A DNA stretch of 29,655 nucleotides from Hyphomicrobiales bacterium. GTDB lineage: Bacteria > Pseudomonadota > Alphaproteobacteria > Rhizobiales > Aestuariivirgaceae. This document shows, one piece after another, positions 17,780 through 25,508 of this stretch. Positions within the stretch are counted from its first letter, which is position 1. The number at the start of each line of letters is the position of its first letter. Made by a program: the position numbers and the translations under genes. The notes beneath the pieces were generated by a model that saw only the letters and a program-made list of their open reading frames with translations, was not told the origin of the DNA and searched no databases. The stretch covers positions 1-29,655 of the forward strand of contig JAAURV010000003.1 in NCBI GenBank assembly GCA_012032065.1. Reading direction: 5' to 3'.

Positions 17780-18688
17780 TCACTCCTTCAACGAACCGAG
17801 AGTGAGGCCGCGCACCAGATGGCGTTGCACGAGCAAAATGAAGATGAAGCTTGGGATCGCGGCGGCGGTACCGAGCGCCGCGATGAAGCCCCATTCGTTG
17901 CCCGTGGATGTGACGAAAGTCTGTATCTTCACCGGCACCGTGCGGATGTCGGTGGTGAGGAAGAGCGAGAGCAGGAATTCGGTCCATGAGAAGATGAAGC
18001 AGAGCACGGCGGAAGCCGCGATGCCGCCCTTCGCCATCGGCAGCACGATGCGCCGGAAGGTTTGCGCGCGCGTGGCGCCGTCGATCATCGCCGCCTCGTC
18101 GACGTCCTTCGGAATGTCGTCGAAGAACGACTTCATGAGGAGGAGTGCGATCGGAAGGTTCATCAGCGCGTAGATCAGCATGAGGCCAAGATAGCCCATG
18201 TAGTAGTTGTCGGTGTCTCGAAGCCCCGCTGTCTTGTAGAGCGTCACCAGCGGAATGAGGATGGCGATGGGCGGCATGAAGCGCTGGCCAAGAACCCAGT
18301 TCAGATAGGCATCGCGGCCGCTGAACTTCATGCGCGACAGGGCGTAGGCCGCGAGAACCGCCACGGCCATGGTGATGGCGGTGGCGCCCACGGATATGAC
18401 GATCGTGTCGATGATGGACTGCCGCGAGTCGTAGGCCTCCGCGCCCGCGACCCCCATGCCGAGGCCTTCGTCAATGGCCATCTGCGAGCGCGAACGGCCG
18501 AACAGGGTGACGGCATAGTTGATCGGCGTCGGCACGAAATCGAACCACACCACGCGGTCCTTGTCGAAAACCGCGCTGATCGGCTTGATCGACGTCATCG
18601 CCCACCAGAAGATCGGAAACATGAAGAGAGCGGTGACGAAAACAGCGAGCGCGTCGCGCAACAATTGCCAGGGGCGGGAGAGTTCCAT
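17780..18688 (-). CDS. ABC sugar-transporter permease, MalG/UgpE type
   Basis: A 302-residue inner-membrane protein. An N-terminal membrane segment (LAVFVTALFMFPIFWWAMTS, residues about 14-33) is followed by a periplasmic loop and five more hydrophobic segments. The cytoplasmic coupling loop is the CUT1-type EAAMIDGATRAQTFRRIVLP, which docks on the ATPase. Its ATG overlaps the stop of the preceding permease by one base (TGATG), so the two are translationally coupled. It ends 48 bases before the solute-binding-protein start. No frameshift is evident. Confidence 0.92.
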   Translation of the reverse strand: MELSRPWQLLRDALAVFVTALFMFPIFWWAMTSIKPISAVFDKDRVVWFDFVPTPINYAVTLFGRSRSQMAIDEGLGMGVAGAEAYDSRQSIIDTIVISVGATAITMAVAVLAAYALSRMKFSGRDAYLNWVLGQRFMPPIAILIPLVTLYKTAGLRDTDNYYMGYLGLMLIYALMNLPIALLLMKSFFDDIPKDVDEAAMIDGATRAQTFRRIVLPMAKGGIAASAVLCFIFSWTEFLLSLFLTTDIRTVPVKIQTFVTSTGNEWGFIAALGTAAAIPSFIFILLVQRHLVRGLTLGSLKE

Positions 18689-19589
18689 CAGAGTTTCACC
18701 CTGAAAACCTTCATGAACACCGTCGACACGATGATCACGAGGATGAGGGTCAGGAGCGCGATGGTGGAAGCGTAAGGGAAGTCGGCATTGCCGAAATAAA
18801 TGCGGCCCGAATAGGAGGTCATGGTTTCCGTGGCGGTTCCCGGCCCCGAGTCCGTCATGACCTTCACGTAGTCGAAGGCGCGCAGCAGATCGATGCCGCG
18901 GATCAACACCGCGATGGCGATCACCTTCGACATCATCGGAAGCGTCAACTTGAAAAAAGCCTGCACCGGCGACGCGCCATCGATGGCCGCCGCTTCGAAC
19001 GGTTCCTTGGGCAGGGATCGCAGCCCCGCCAGCATGATCAGCACCATGAATGGCGTCCACTGCCAGACCTCGGCGAGAAGCACGCCCGCCATTGCCGTAT
19101 TGGCCTGGCCCAGGATGGAGTAACCGGGCGGCAAAAGCCCCACTTCCATGATGCCACGCGCGATCACCCCGAAGGAGCCGTTGAGCATCAACAGAAACAT
19201 CATGCCGTGACGGCGGGCGGAATGACCAGCGGCAGCGTCATCAGCGCGCGCATCAGGCCGTAACCCTTGCGGTCGCTATCGAGAAGCAGCGCGATCAGCA
19301 TGCCCAGCACAAGCTGAAACACAATCGCCACGCTCGTATAAATCATCGTATTGAAAAGCGCGTTCCACAGCCGCTCGTCCGAAAGCGCTTTCACCCAGTT
19401 ATAGTCGGGATCGAAGAGCAGCTTCCGCGTCGCGGCGTTCTTTCGATAGAGCGAACTCTCGATCGCCTTGTAGAGCGGGAAAATGCCGAACACGATCATC
19501 AGCGCCGCCGCGGGCATCAGCCACGGCAGCGGATGCTCGGAGGAGAGCCACCCCATCGGTTTCGGTTTTTGAGCCAGGGCAGCCGTCAT
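18688..19589 (-). CDS. ABC sugar-transporter permease, MalF/UgpA type (frameshifted)
   Basis: First gene of the operon, about 300 residues after repair. The N-terminal part (PWLMPAAALMIVFGIFPLYK, first membrane segment, then LFNTMIYTSVAIVFQLVLGM) stops at 19200 after PPAVTA. Adding one C near 19205 gives PPAVTGMMFLLMLNGSFGVI and continues in the neighbouring frame to the stop at 18688. The coupling loop EAAAIDGASPVQAFFKLTLP is intact. The repaired protein has the six membrane segments expected for CUT1 permeases, so loss of function is doubtful. It pairs with the MalG-type permease by a one-base stop/start overlap. Confidence 0.88.
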
Positions 19590-19672
19590 ATAACCCTCGC
19601 TGCGGGAGCAGCAGGGGAACGCGAACGTCCTCCCATGAACGGCGCCATGACGTGAAACATTTGTTGTCGTTG

Positions 19673-19690
19673 CTGCGAAAGGTATCGCAG
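19673..19690. promoter_or_regulatory. Operator-like inverted repeat at the operon start
   Basis: CTGCGA (19673-19678) and TCGCAG (19685-19690) form a perfect 6-bp inverted repeat with a 6-base spacer. It overlaps the -10 box and presumed transcription start of the operon promoter, the usual place for a repressor site. No regulator gene is adjacent, so its binder is unknown. Confidence 0.5.
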
Positions 19691-19718
19691 TCTAGTGAGC
19701 GCCGCTCGCCACTGTCAA
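19689..19718 (-). promoter_or_regulatory. Sigma-70-like promoter of the ten-gene operon
   Basis: On the minus strand a perfect -35 TTGACA (19718-19713) is followed after 18 bases by TAGACT (19694-19689), a 4/6 -10 box. It lies about 100 bases before the first permease ATG and just after the fuculose-aldolase gene ends. It is the best promoter match seen in the window. Confidence 0.55.
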
Positions 19719-19737
19719 CCCTGCGCGAAGGGCTTCT

Positions 19738-20475
19738 TCAGCCCTTTTTGCCCTTCGGCTTGCGCGACGGCGCGTCGGCGCGCTTGGCGGGCGCGAAGAC
19801 CGAAGGCGCATCGTCCTTGGTCAGGTCGTCCGGCTGTTTTCCATAAGACTTGAATCGCGCCAGCACCGTTTTCATCAGCTTGTCGTCGAGAATGGCCGGC
19901 GCACCGGCAAGGCAGGCCGCCCAATACTGCTTGCACAGCGCCTCGATCTCGCCGGCCAGCCACAGCGCCTTTTCGAGATCGGGGCCGAAGGCGATCTGCC
20001 CATGATTGGCGAGCAGGCAGGCTTTGCGGTCCGCCAACGCCTTGAGCATCGTGTCCGACAACGCCTGCGTCCCAAACTCGGCATAGTCCGAAACCCTGAG
20101 CGACGATCCACCCGTGACTCCGATCATATAATGAAACGCCGGAACATCCTTGCGCAGGCAGGCGAGTGCGGTGGCAAACATCGAATGGGTATGCACGATC
20201 GCCTTGGCCTCCGGCCTGGCCTTGAAGATATCCATATGCATGCGCCATTCGGTGGATGGCAGAAAATCTCCGCGGTATCCGCCATCCAGATCCATCTCGA
20301 CGACATGGACCGGCTTCATCTTCTTGTAGGGTATGCCCGATGCCGTGATCAGAAATCCCTCATCCGTCCGTACACTGACATTTCCGGATGTCCCCTGATT
20401 GATGCCCTCTTCGTTCATCGCAAGGCAGGTGGCGATGACGTCTTTTCTGAGTGCGCGATATTTGAGTTTCGGCAT
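19738..20475 (-). CDS. Class II aldolase, L-fuculose-phosphate aldolase-like
   Basis: A 245-residue class II aldolase. GINQGTSGNVSVR (residues 24-36) is the substrate-phosphate loop and ITASGIPYKKM follows; STEWRMH contains the catalytic glutamate; VHTHSMFATALACL and LLANHGQIAFG carry the zinc-binding histidines, as in FucA. The C-terminus is a lysine/arginine-rich tail (KRADAPSRKPKGKKG) that FucA of E. coli lacks. The family cleaves L-fuculose 1-phosphate and similar ketose phosphates to DHAP and an aldehyde. The gene lies between tryptophan dioxygenase and the operon promoter; an FGGY kinase of fuculokinase/rhamnulokinase character is encoded nearby at 21693, which may be its partner. Precise substrate is uncertain. 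Confidence 0.85.
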   Translation of the reverse strand: MPKLKYRALRKDVIATCLAMNEEGINQGTSGNVSVRTDEGFLITASGIPYKKMKPVHVVEMDLDGGYRGDFLPSTEWRMHMDIFKARPEAKAIVHTHSMFATALACLRKDVPAFHYMIGVTGGSSLRVSDYAEFGTQALSDTMLKALADRKACLLANHGQIAFGPDLEKALWLAGEIEALCKQYWAACLAGAPAILDDKLMKTVLARFKSYGKQPDDLTKDDAPSVFAPAKRADAPSRKPKGKKG

Positions 20476-20558
20476 GGCGGTCCCGATGATTGAAACGGGC
20501 GGAACCTACTGTGGGTTTTGCTCGCAGTCCAATGAATTGCCATGCGGCCGGCCTTCCA

Positions 20559-20676
20559 CCCCTCCCCGCGTTCGCGGGGAGGGGAAGTCACGCTGCAAGA
20601 CGGTGGAGGTGTGTCATAACTGCACGCCCCCACCCCCGCCGCTTTCGCGGCGACCCCTCCCCGCGAAGCGGGGAGG
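20559..20676. repeat. Cluster of three GC-rich palindromes (REP/BIME-like)
   Basis: Three hairpins lie in the 227-base gap between two minus-strand genes. 20559-20584 is a perfect 12-bp palindrome around TT. 20637-20652 has a 6-bp CGCCGC stem with a TTTC loop. 20656-20676 has a 9-bp CCTCCCCGC stem with a GAA loop. The first and third share the CCTCCCCGCG arm. Such clusters are common dispersed elements in alphaproteobacterial intergenic DNA. Confidence 0.7.
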
Positions 20677-20702
20677 AGTGAAGGTGTGCCGCCGAACATT
20701 CG

Positions 20703-21533
20703 TCAAAGCTCCGTCCTCACCCGCCAAAGCTCCGGAAAAAGTTCAACGTCCAACATCCGGCGCAAATAGGAGACCCCCGCGGTTCCGCCGGTGCCGCGTT
20801 TGAAACCGATAACCCGCTCGACCGTGGTGACGTGGTTGAAGCGCCAGCGGCGGAAGTAGTCTTCGAAGTCGACGAGCTTTTCCGCCAATTCGTAGGCCTC
20901 CCAGTGCGTATCTGGCGCCCTGTAGACGATGGCCCACACCGCCATGACGGCGTCGTTTGATTGCCAGGGCTGACGAAGGTCGCGCTCCAGTACGGCCTTG
21001 GGAACCGGCAAACCGAGCCGGGCCAGCCGCCGCAGAACTTCATCATAGAGCGATGGCGTCGCCAGCTCCGCTTCCAGTTTCTCGATCAGGTCCGGGCGGT
21101 GTTCATGGGGTTTCAGCATCGCGAGATTTCGGTTGCCGACGGCAAATTCGATGAGCCGGTATTGCCACGACTGGAAGCCCGAGCTTTGTCCCAAATCATC
21201 GCGAAAGCGCGTGTATTCCGAGGGCGTCATGGTGCGCAAGACATCCCAGGCCGAATTGAGTTGCTCGAATATCCGCGCCACGCGGGCCAGAATTTTGGTT
21301 GCAACTGCTGTTTTGTCGGCCGCGATCGCCAACCGGGCAGCGCCGATTTCGTAGAGCGCCAGTTTCATCCAGAGTTCCGACGTCTGATGCTGGATGATGA
21401 ACAGCATCTCGTCATGCGCCGGCGAGAGCGGTTCCTGCGCGGTCAGGATACGGTCGATTTTGAGGTAATCGCCGTAGGACATGCGCCGGCGGAAATCCAT
21501 CTCGGCGCCTTCGTTTGGGGCATCGTATGTCAT
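20703..21533 (-). CDS. kynA: Tryptophan 2,3-dioxygenase
   Basis: A heme enzyme that oxidises L-tryptophan to N-formylkynurenine, the first step of the kynurenine pathway. Diagnostic segments are all present: MSYGDYLKIDRIL, HDEMLFIIQHQTSELWMKL, GQSSGFQSWQYRLIEFAVGN, FRRWRFNHVTTVERVIGF (with the heme-ligand histidine) and KRGTGGTAGVSYLRRML. About 276 residues, the usual bacterial length. I choose the ATG at 21533 because gggag and aggga precede it closely; an in-frame ATG at 21548 would add five residues but lacks a ribosome-binding site. The neighbouring kynurenine genes (kynB, kynU) are not in the window, so the gene is isolated among sugar genes. Confidence 0.96.
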   Translation of the reverse strand: MTYDAPNEGAEMDFRRRMSYGDYLKIDRILTAQEPLSPAHDEMLFIIQHQTSELWMKLALYEIGAARLAIAADKTAVATKILARVARIFEQLNSAWDVLRTMTPSEYTRFRDDLGQSSGFQSWQYRLIEFAVGNRNLAMLKPHEHRPDLIEKLEAELATPSLYDEVLRRLARLGLPVPKAVLERDLRQPWQSNDAVMAVWAIVYRAPDTHWEAYELAEKLVDFEDYFRRWRFNHVTTVERVIGFKRGTGGTAGVSYLRRMLDVELFPELWRVRTEL

Positions 21534-21692
21534 TCCCTGTGCTCCCATAGTGCAGAGGTGGAATTCGACGAGACACGATAGTTCCGGCTACCGTGGTTTT
21601 CCATCGCCCTGTTGGAACGCTCCGCTTCAGCGCCACGCAATTGACTGCGGCTTGGGGATTGCGCAACCTGCGCGGTGATTGGGGACTTGCTC

Positions 21693-23093
21693 ATGCCTGC
21701 CGGAAAACCTCGCGGAATAGCCGTCACCGATGCCGGCTACACCAATACCAAGCTGGTTCTCTTCGATTCAGCCGGAAATCTGATTGCCGAGCGGAAAGTT
21801 TCGAGCCGACACATAGACACGCCGCTCTACAAAACAATCGATCCTGAGCCTGCCATTGCCTTCTTCAAGTCGGCCATTCCGGAGCTTGACGCCATCTTGC
21901 CGGTAGATGTGATCGTGCCCTGCGCCCATGGCGCGGCCATGGCCTGCGTGGCGAAGGACGAAAGTCTGGCGCTACCCATCATGGATTACTTGAGCGATCC
22001 TCCGGCGGAGATCAGAGCGGAGTATCTCAAGATCGCGCCTCGCTTTGCGGAAGCCTACTGCGCGACGCTTCCCGTGGCGCTCACCCATGGCCTGCAGCTT
22101 TATTGGCAGCAGAAGGCCTGGCCTCGCGAATTTTCCAACACCGCAACGCTGATGCCGTGGATTCAATATATCGGCTACCGGCTGTGCGGCGCGCCTTGCG
22201 CCGAGATCACCAGCATGTCGTGCCAGACGCATCTGATGAATGTGGCCGACGGCGGCTATTCGAGCCTCGCCAAGCGCCAGGGCTGGGACAAACTCTTTCC
22301 GCCGATGCGAAATGCCTGGGAGGAAATCGGCAAGCTCAAGCCGGAATTTTGCGGGCGGGGACTTGAGGGAAACGGCGCCGTTCTCGCCGGCATCCACGAT
22401 TCATCCGCAAACTATGTACGTTATCAGGCGGCGGGGCTTGAATCTTTCACCCTGGTTTCGACCGGCACCTGGAGCATCAGCTTCGATGCGGCAACGCCCG
22501 TCTCGGCGCTCGATGAGGCCCGCGACACCTGCACCAACACCGGCATTTTCGGCCAGCGCATCGCCACCTCGCGATTCTTCGCCGGCAAGGAATACGAAAT
22601 CCTGACCAAGGGCGTGGCCGCGAATCCGGCTCTGGAAACAATCGCAGCTCTGATCGCCGAGAGCACCTTCGCGCTGCCATCCTTCAGCGATTCCGGCGGC
22701 CCGGTCCCAGGCTCGGGACTTAAGGGCCGCATCATTGGCGCTCCGCCCAAATCGCCAGAAGGGCTTGCTTCGCTCGCCTCGCTCTATTGCGCGCTCATGG
22801 TCTCGGAACAGCTCGACGCGGTTGGCTCGGAGGGCGACATCATCATCGACGGCCCATTCGCCGGGAACGCCTGCTTCCTTGCGATCCTCGCCGCCTTGAG
22901 GAAAGACCAGCGCGTAATCTCCTCCAACATCCGCGACGGCACCACGGCGGGCGCCGCCTGCCTCGCGCTCATGGAAAACGGCACGCTGCCGCACATCGAA
23001 TTGCATCTGCGCCGGGCGTCGCCCGCCAGGATCGAGCCGCTCCCGGGCTATCGCCAGCGCTGGCGGGACATGGCCTATGGCGGTGGGGCGTGA
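21693..23093 (+). CDS. FGGY-family carbohydrate kinase, fuculokinase/rhamnulokinase-like
   Basis: A kinase of about 466 residues from the ATG at 21693, which has a gggga ribosome-binding site 7 bases upstream; an in-frame ATG at 21675 lacks one. The nucleotide-binding motif is VTDAGYTNTKLVLFD. SNTATLMPWIQYIGYRLCG, ITSMSCQTHLMN and VSTGTWSISFD are characteristic of the rhamnulokinase/fuculokinase branch, and IIIDGPFAGNACFLAIL replaces the usual C-terminal glycine loop. It would phosphorylate a 6-deoxy-ketose or similar sugar to the 1-phosphate that a FucA-type aldolase, such as the one at 19738, cleaves. It is transcribed divergently from tryptophan dioxygenase across 159 bases. Intact reading frame. 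Confidence 0.85.
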   Translation: MPAGKPRGIAVTDAGYTNTKLVLFDSAGNLIAERKVSSRHIDTPLYKTIDPEPAIAFFKSAIPELDAILPVDVIVPCAHGAAMACVAKDESLALPIMDYLSDPPAEIRAEYLKIAPRFAEAYCATLPVALTHGLQLYWQQKAWPREFSNTATLMPWIQYIGYRLCGAPCAEITSMSCQTHLMNVADGGYSSLAKRQGWDKLFPPMRNAWEEIGKLKPEFCGRGLEGNGAVLAGIHDSSANYVRYQAAGLESFTLVSTGTWSISFDAATPVSALDEARDTCTNTGIFGQRIATSRFFAGKEYEILTKGVAANPALETIAALIAESTFALPSFSDSGGPVPGSGLKGRIIGAPPKSPEGLASLASLYCALMVSEQLDAVGSEGDIIIDGPFAGNACFLAILAALRKDQRVISSNIRDGTTAGAACLALMENGTLPHIELHLRRASPARIEPLPGYRQRWRDMAYGGGA

Positions 23094-23400
23094 AGGACAA
23101 TGCGAGCGGATTCACGCAACAAGATTGGGCGGGCGTGGGCCGCAGAGTTGACTCTTAACCTTGGCTTGGTGGCATGGCCCGGATGAATTAACGCCCTGCG
23201 GGGCTTCTGAGGACAAAGTCCGCCGTCCAACGTCTTCCATGCAAGCCTTCTCGGAATGTCGAAGCTGTCAAGGACGCCGCCGACGCCGTGCAGTTCGTGC
23301 GTGTCGTCAGCCGCCCGGCCGCAGCGGTCGCGTCGCAGAGAGGAGTGACCGGAGGCGGTTTCTCCGCCGCGCACCGGCCGGTTCATGCGCTTCGCCGTGG
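23094..23400. other. 307-base gap between convergent genes, no gene recognised
   Basis: The FGGY kinase and the MBL-fold gene converge on this stretch. Open frames here on both strands have arginine-rich, non-homologous translations. Two small hairpins are visible: GCCC-TGCG-GGGC near 23192 and GGCGG-TTTCT-CCGCC near 23354. Either might aid termination but neither has a T-run. Confidence 0.5.
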
Positions 23401-24366
23401 TCAGGTCTTCATAACGTTGTTACCGAAATAGAGGAACTCGCCGTTCATCTTGGCAACGTCCGCGGCGTTGAGCTTGAGCGTGGCGCCATCGAGCTTCTTC
23501 TTGCTTTTCTGCGCGTTCACCCACTCGTCGGCGGGTTGCAGCGTGCTCAAGGTCAGCGATGTGCCCTCGCAGAGATAGTGAGTCGGAATGACCACCTTGG
23601 GCTTCAGCCTGGCGACGATGCCGTTCGCTTGATCGTAACTCAGGATGTGCTGCGAACCGTCTACGGGCAGCGTCAACACGTCGATCCGGCCCCAACGCTG
23701 CCAGACGTCATCGGGCGGATTGTGCCGGTTGTCGCCCCAGATGAGGATACGAATGCCGCCGGTCTCAACGACATAGGTCACCATGTCCATGTGGCCGGGG
23801 TTGTTGGGCGGGCACGGATCGCCGCCGAACTCCTTGATCGCGTTGGTCCAGGGATACCAGCCCGGCGCTTCGCAGGCGTGCTTGTCGGCGACGCCGGTCA
23901 CGGTGACATCGGTGAACTGGAAAACGCCGGGCACCCGGTCGAGCAGCATCGTCGCCTGTACGAGATTGATGGCGTCGTGATCGAAGTGGGCATGAGTGGA
24001 GAATCCCGCATCGACGACCGGTTTTGAGAAATCGTTAGGAAACCAGATCCCCCAATAGCCAGAGGGGTCGTTGCGCCAGGGATCGAAAATCATCGAGAAT
24101 CCCTTGGGCGAAGTGATCTTGATCGCACAGTGGCCCCAATACTCGACCGTCACTTCGCCCGTAGAGGGGCCAGCGCCCGCGGCCTGCAACTCCAACACAT
24201 GGTTGTTGTTGTGGGCCTGCGTCCACGCGACCGAGCCCGACTCGGTCACTCCGGTGGCGCCCTTTGCTTCGCTTCCGGCAAGCGTTGCCGCTCCCAAGGC
24301 TCCGGTGGCTGCAAGACTGGTCATCAAGCGGCGGCGATTCATGGCTGACGGATCGGCGATCGACAT
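23401..24366 (-). CDS. Exported metallo-beta-lactamase-fold hydrolase (UlaG-like)
   Basis: A 321-residue protein. The start ATG (24366) is preceded by aggag. Residues 10-36 form a twin-arginine signal (NRRRLMTSLAATGALGAATLAG), so the folded protein should go to the periplasm. The zinc-binding motif is THAHFDHD (residues 124-131); WGHCAIKITSPKGFSMIFDPW, LIWGDNRHN and VIPTHYLCEG are the other MBL-fold blocks, close to the UlaG/L-ascorbate-6-phosphate lactonase-like branch. A second cluster of cysteines (HACEAPGWYPW, GGDPCPPNN) is unusual for the branch and may bind metal or form a disulphide in the periplasm. It faces the FGGY kinase convergently. The substrate is unknown. Confidence 0.85.
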   Translation of the reverse strand: MSIADPSAMNRRRLMTSLAATGALGAATLAGSEAKGATGVTESGSVAWTQAHNNNHVLELQAAGAGPSTGEVTVEYWGHCAIKITSPKGFSMIFDPWRNDPSGYWGIWFPNDFSKPVVDAGFSTHAHFDHDAINLVQATMLLDRVPGVFQFTDVTVTGVADKHACEAPGWYPWTNAIKEFGGDPCPPNNPGHMDMVTYVVETGGIRILIWGDNRHNPPDDVWQRWGRIDVLTLPVDGSQHILSYDQANGIVARLKPKVVIPTHYLCEGTSLTLSTLQPADEWVNAQKSKKKLDGATLKLNAADVAKMNGEFLYFGNNVMKT

Positions 24367-24651
24367 GGCTTTGTGCTCCTGTTGTTGTAAACTAACATCC
24401 AGCGGATGACCGTCCCTCCGAAGCCGACTATTGTGCAAACTGGCGTGCCCTGCAAGACTCGGCATTGGCAAATGGCGTTGGCGATCCGCCAAAACGGAGA
24501 TGTCCGCGCGTTGCGAGTTGGGAGTGTCGAGTTCGATTGGCCGCGATGCGATCATCGCCAGAGCTTTCGGGGGTTCTTAGCCCGCCCGGCATGGTTAACG
24601 GGTTGGCAATAGGCGCTGGCGCAAGATGCGGGCTGGAGCTTCGAAGCCATC

Positions 24652-25068
24652 ATGCCCACCGTAACCGTTTCGCCGGAAACCCCGGCCTTCACTTTGACCC
24701 TTCCCGGGACAGATAGTCCCGACGAGCGGGTGCATGCCATTCAGCGGCGCGGCAATCTTCCGTTGATGATCGCCGGCTGTGTGCTGGCCGAAATCACTCA
24801 CGACGACCTGATGGAAAGCTGGCAGGAGGCGGTGTCCCTCAGCATGAGCGAATTGAATAACATGGCGGAGCTTGCCGGCCGCAGGCTCACCGAACTTCTT
24901 GACGACAACCTCGAATCAGGCGACTTGACCGATCTGGTGACCGACGCCGCCGTGCTGTTCCTGCTGGCGCTTCGCCGCCACGGCGTCGACGACGCCAACC
25001 GGATCCCTCCTTGCACGGTCATGTGGAATGGACAGGAGGGCCGCGAGCGTGTCTTGATGCGGGCATGA
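24652..25068 (+). CDS. Hypothetical protein, first gene of a pair with a VOC protein
   Basis: A 138-residue soluble protein I do not recognise. Residues 1-30 are rich in threonine, proline and short hydrophobic stretches (TVTVSPETPAFTLTLPG). The rest is mostly acidic and helical (MSELNNMAELAGRRLTELL, LTDLVTDAAVLFLLALRRHG). No signal peptide, cysteine pair or known catalytic motif is evident. It is judged real because its stop overlaps the ATG of the VOC gene by four bases (ATGA), the translational-coupling arrangement used elsewhere in this window. The 285 bases before it, back to the MBL gene, hold no recognised gene, only a 15-base TTGGCG-ATC-CGCCAA dyad at 24478-24492. Function unknown. 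Confidence 0.6.
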   Translation: MPTVTVSPETPAFTLTLPGTDSPDERVHAIQRRGNLPLMIAGCVLAEITHDDLMESWQEAVSLSMSELNNMAELAGRRLTELLDDNLESGDLTDLVTDAAVLFLLALRRHGVDDANRIPPCTVMWNGQEGRERVLMRA

Positions 25069-25508
25069 AGACCAGATCGCCCGATCAGCACCCGCCACTC
25101 GACGCTCCCAACTACGGCAAGAGCCTTCGCGGCCTTGGCTTCAACCTGCTTGTCAGAAACATCGATCAGTCTCTCAAATTTCACAAACAAGTACTTCAAT
25201 CTACAGTATTTTATTCGGATTCAGATTTCGCCATGCTGCGTTTGATCGGCGGTGACTACATGCTTCATGCCGATCACACCTACAGTCACAATCCCGTCTC
25301 CGGTCTTATAGCGGGAGTTGACGCAAGGGGAATAGGGGTCGAATTGCGCATCTATGGCCTCGATCCCGACGGCGCCGAGAAGCGTGCGCGCGACGAGGGC
25401 TTCACGGTTCTGGCCGGAGCACTCGACAAACCACACGGACTGCGTGAGGCAGTGCTGATCGACGACGACGGCTACCTCTGGGTACCCTCGGTGCACCTGA
25501 AGGACTGA
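25065..25508 (+). CDS. VOC-family (glyoxalase/bleomycin-resistance fold) protein
   Basis: A 147-residue protein of the vicinal-oxygen-chelate superfamily. LGFNLLVRNIDQSLKFHKQVL is the first beta-alpha-beta unit, MLRLIGGDYMLHADH follows, and the second half contains GVELRIYGLDPDGAEKRARDEGF and LIDDDGYLWVPSVHL, the usual DPDG-type metal-site end. Such proteins include glyoxalases, dioxygenases and antibiotic-binding proteins; the substrate here cannot be told. Translation is coupled to the upstream hypothetical gene by a four-base overlap. A frame starting at 25011 exists but would overlap the neighbour by 58 bases and is not needed. Confidence 0.82.
   Translation: MKTRSPDQHPPLDAPNYGKSLRGLGFNLLVRNIDQSLKFHKQVLQSTVFYSDSDFAMLRLIGGDYMLHADHTYSHNPVSGLIAGVDARGIGVELRIYGLDPDGAEKRARDEGFTVLAGALDKPHGLREAVLIDDDGYLWVPSVHLKD

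Noticed and set aside
15824..17989. A 721-codon plus-strand open frame
   Set aside because: It is antisense to the solute-binding-protein gene and parts of its neighbours, which have clear family motifs. The plus-strand translation is His/Arg/Val-rich and matches nothing.
23161..24027. A 288-codon plus-strand open frame
   Set aside because: Most of it is antisense to the MBL-fold gene; the first 240 bases have no family resemblance.
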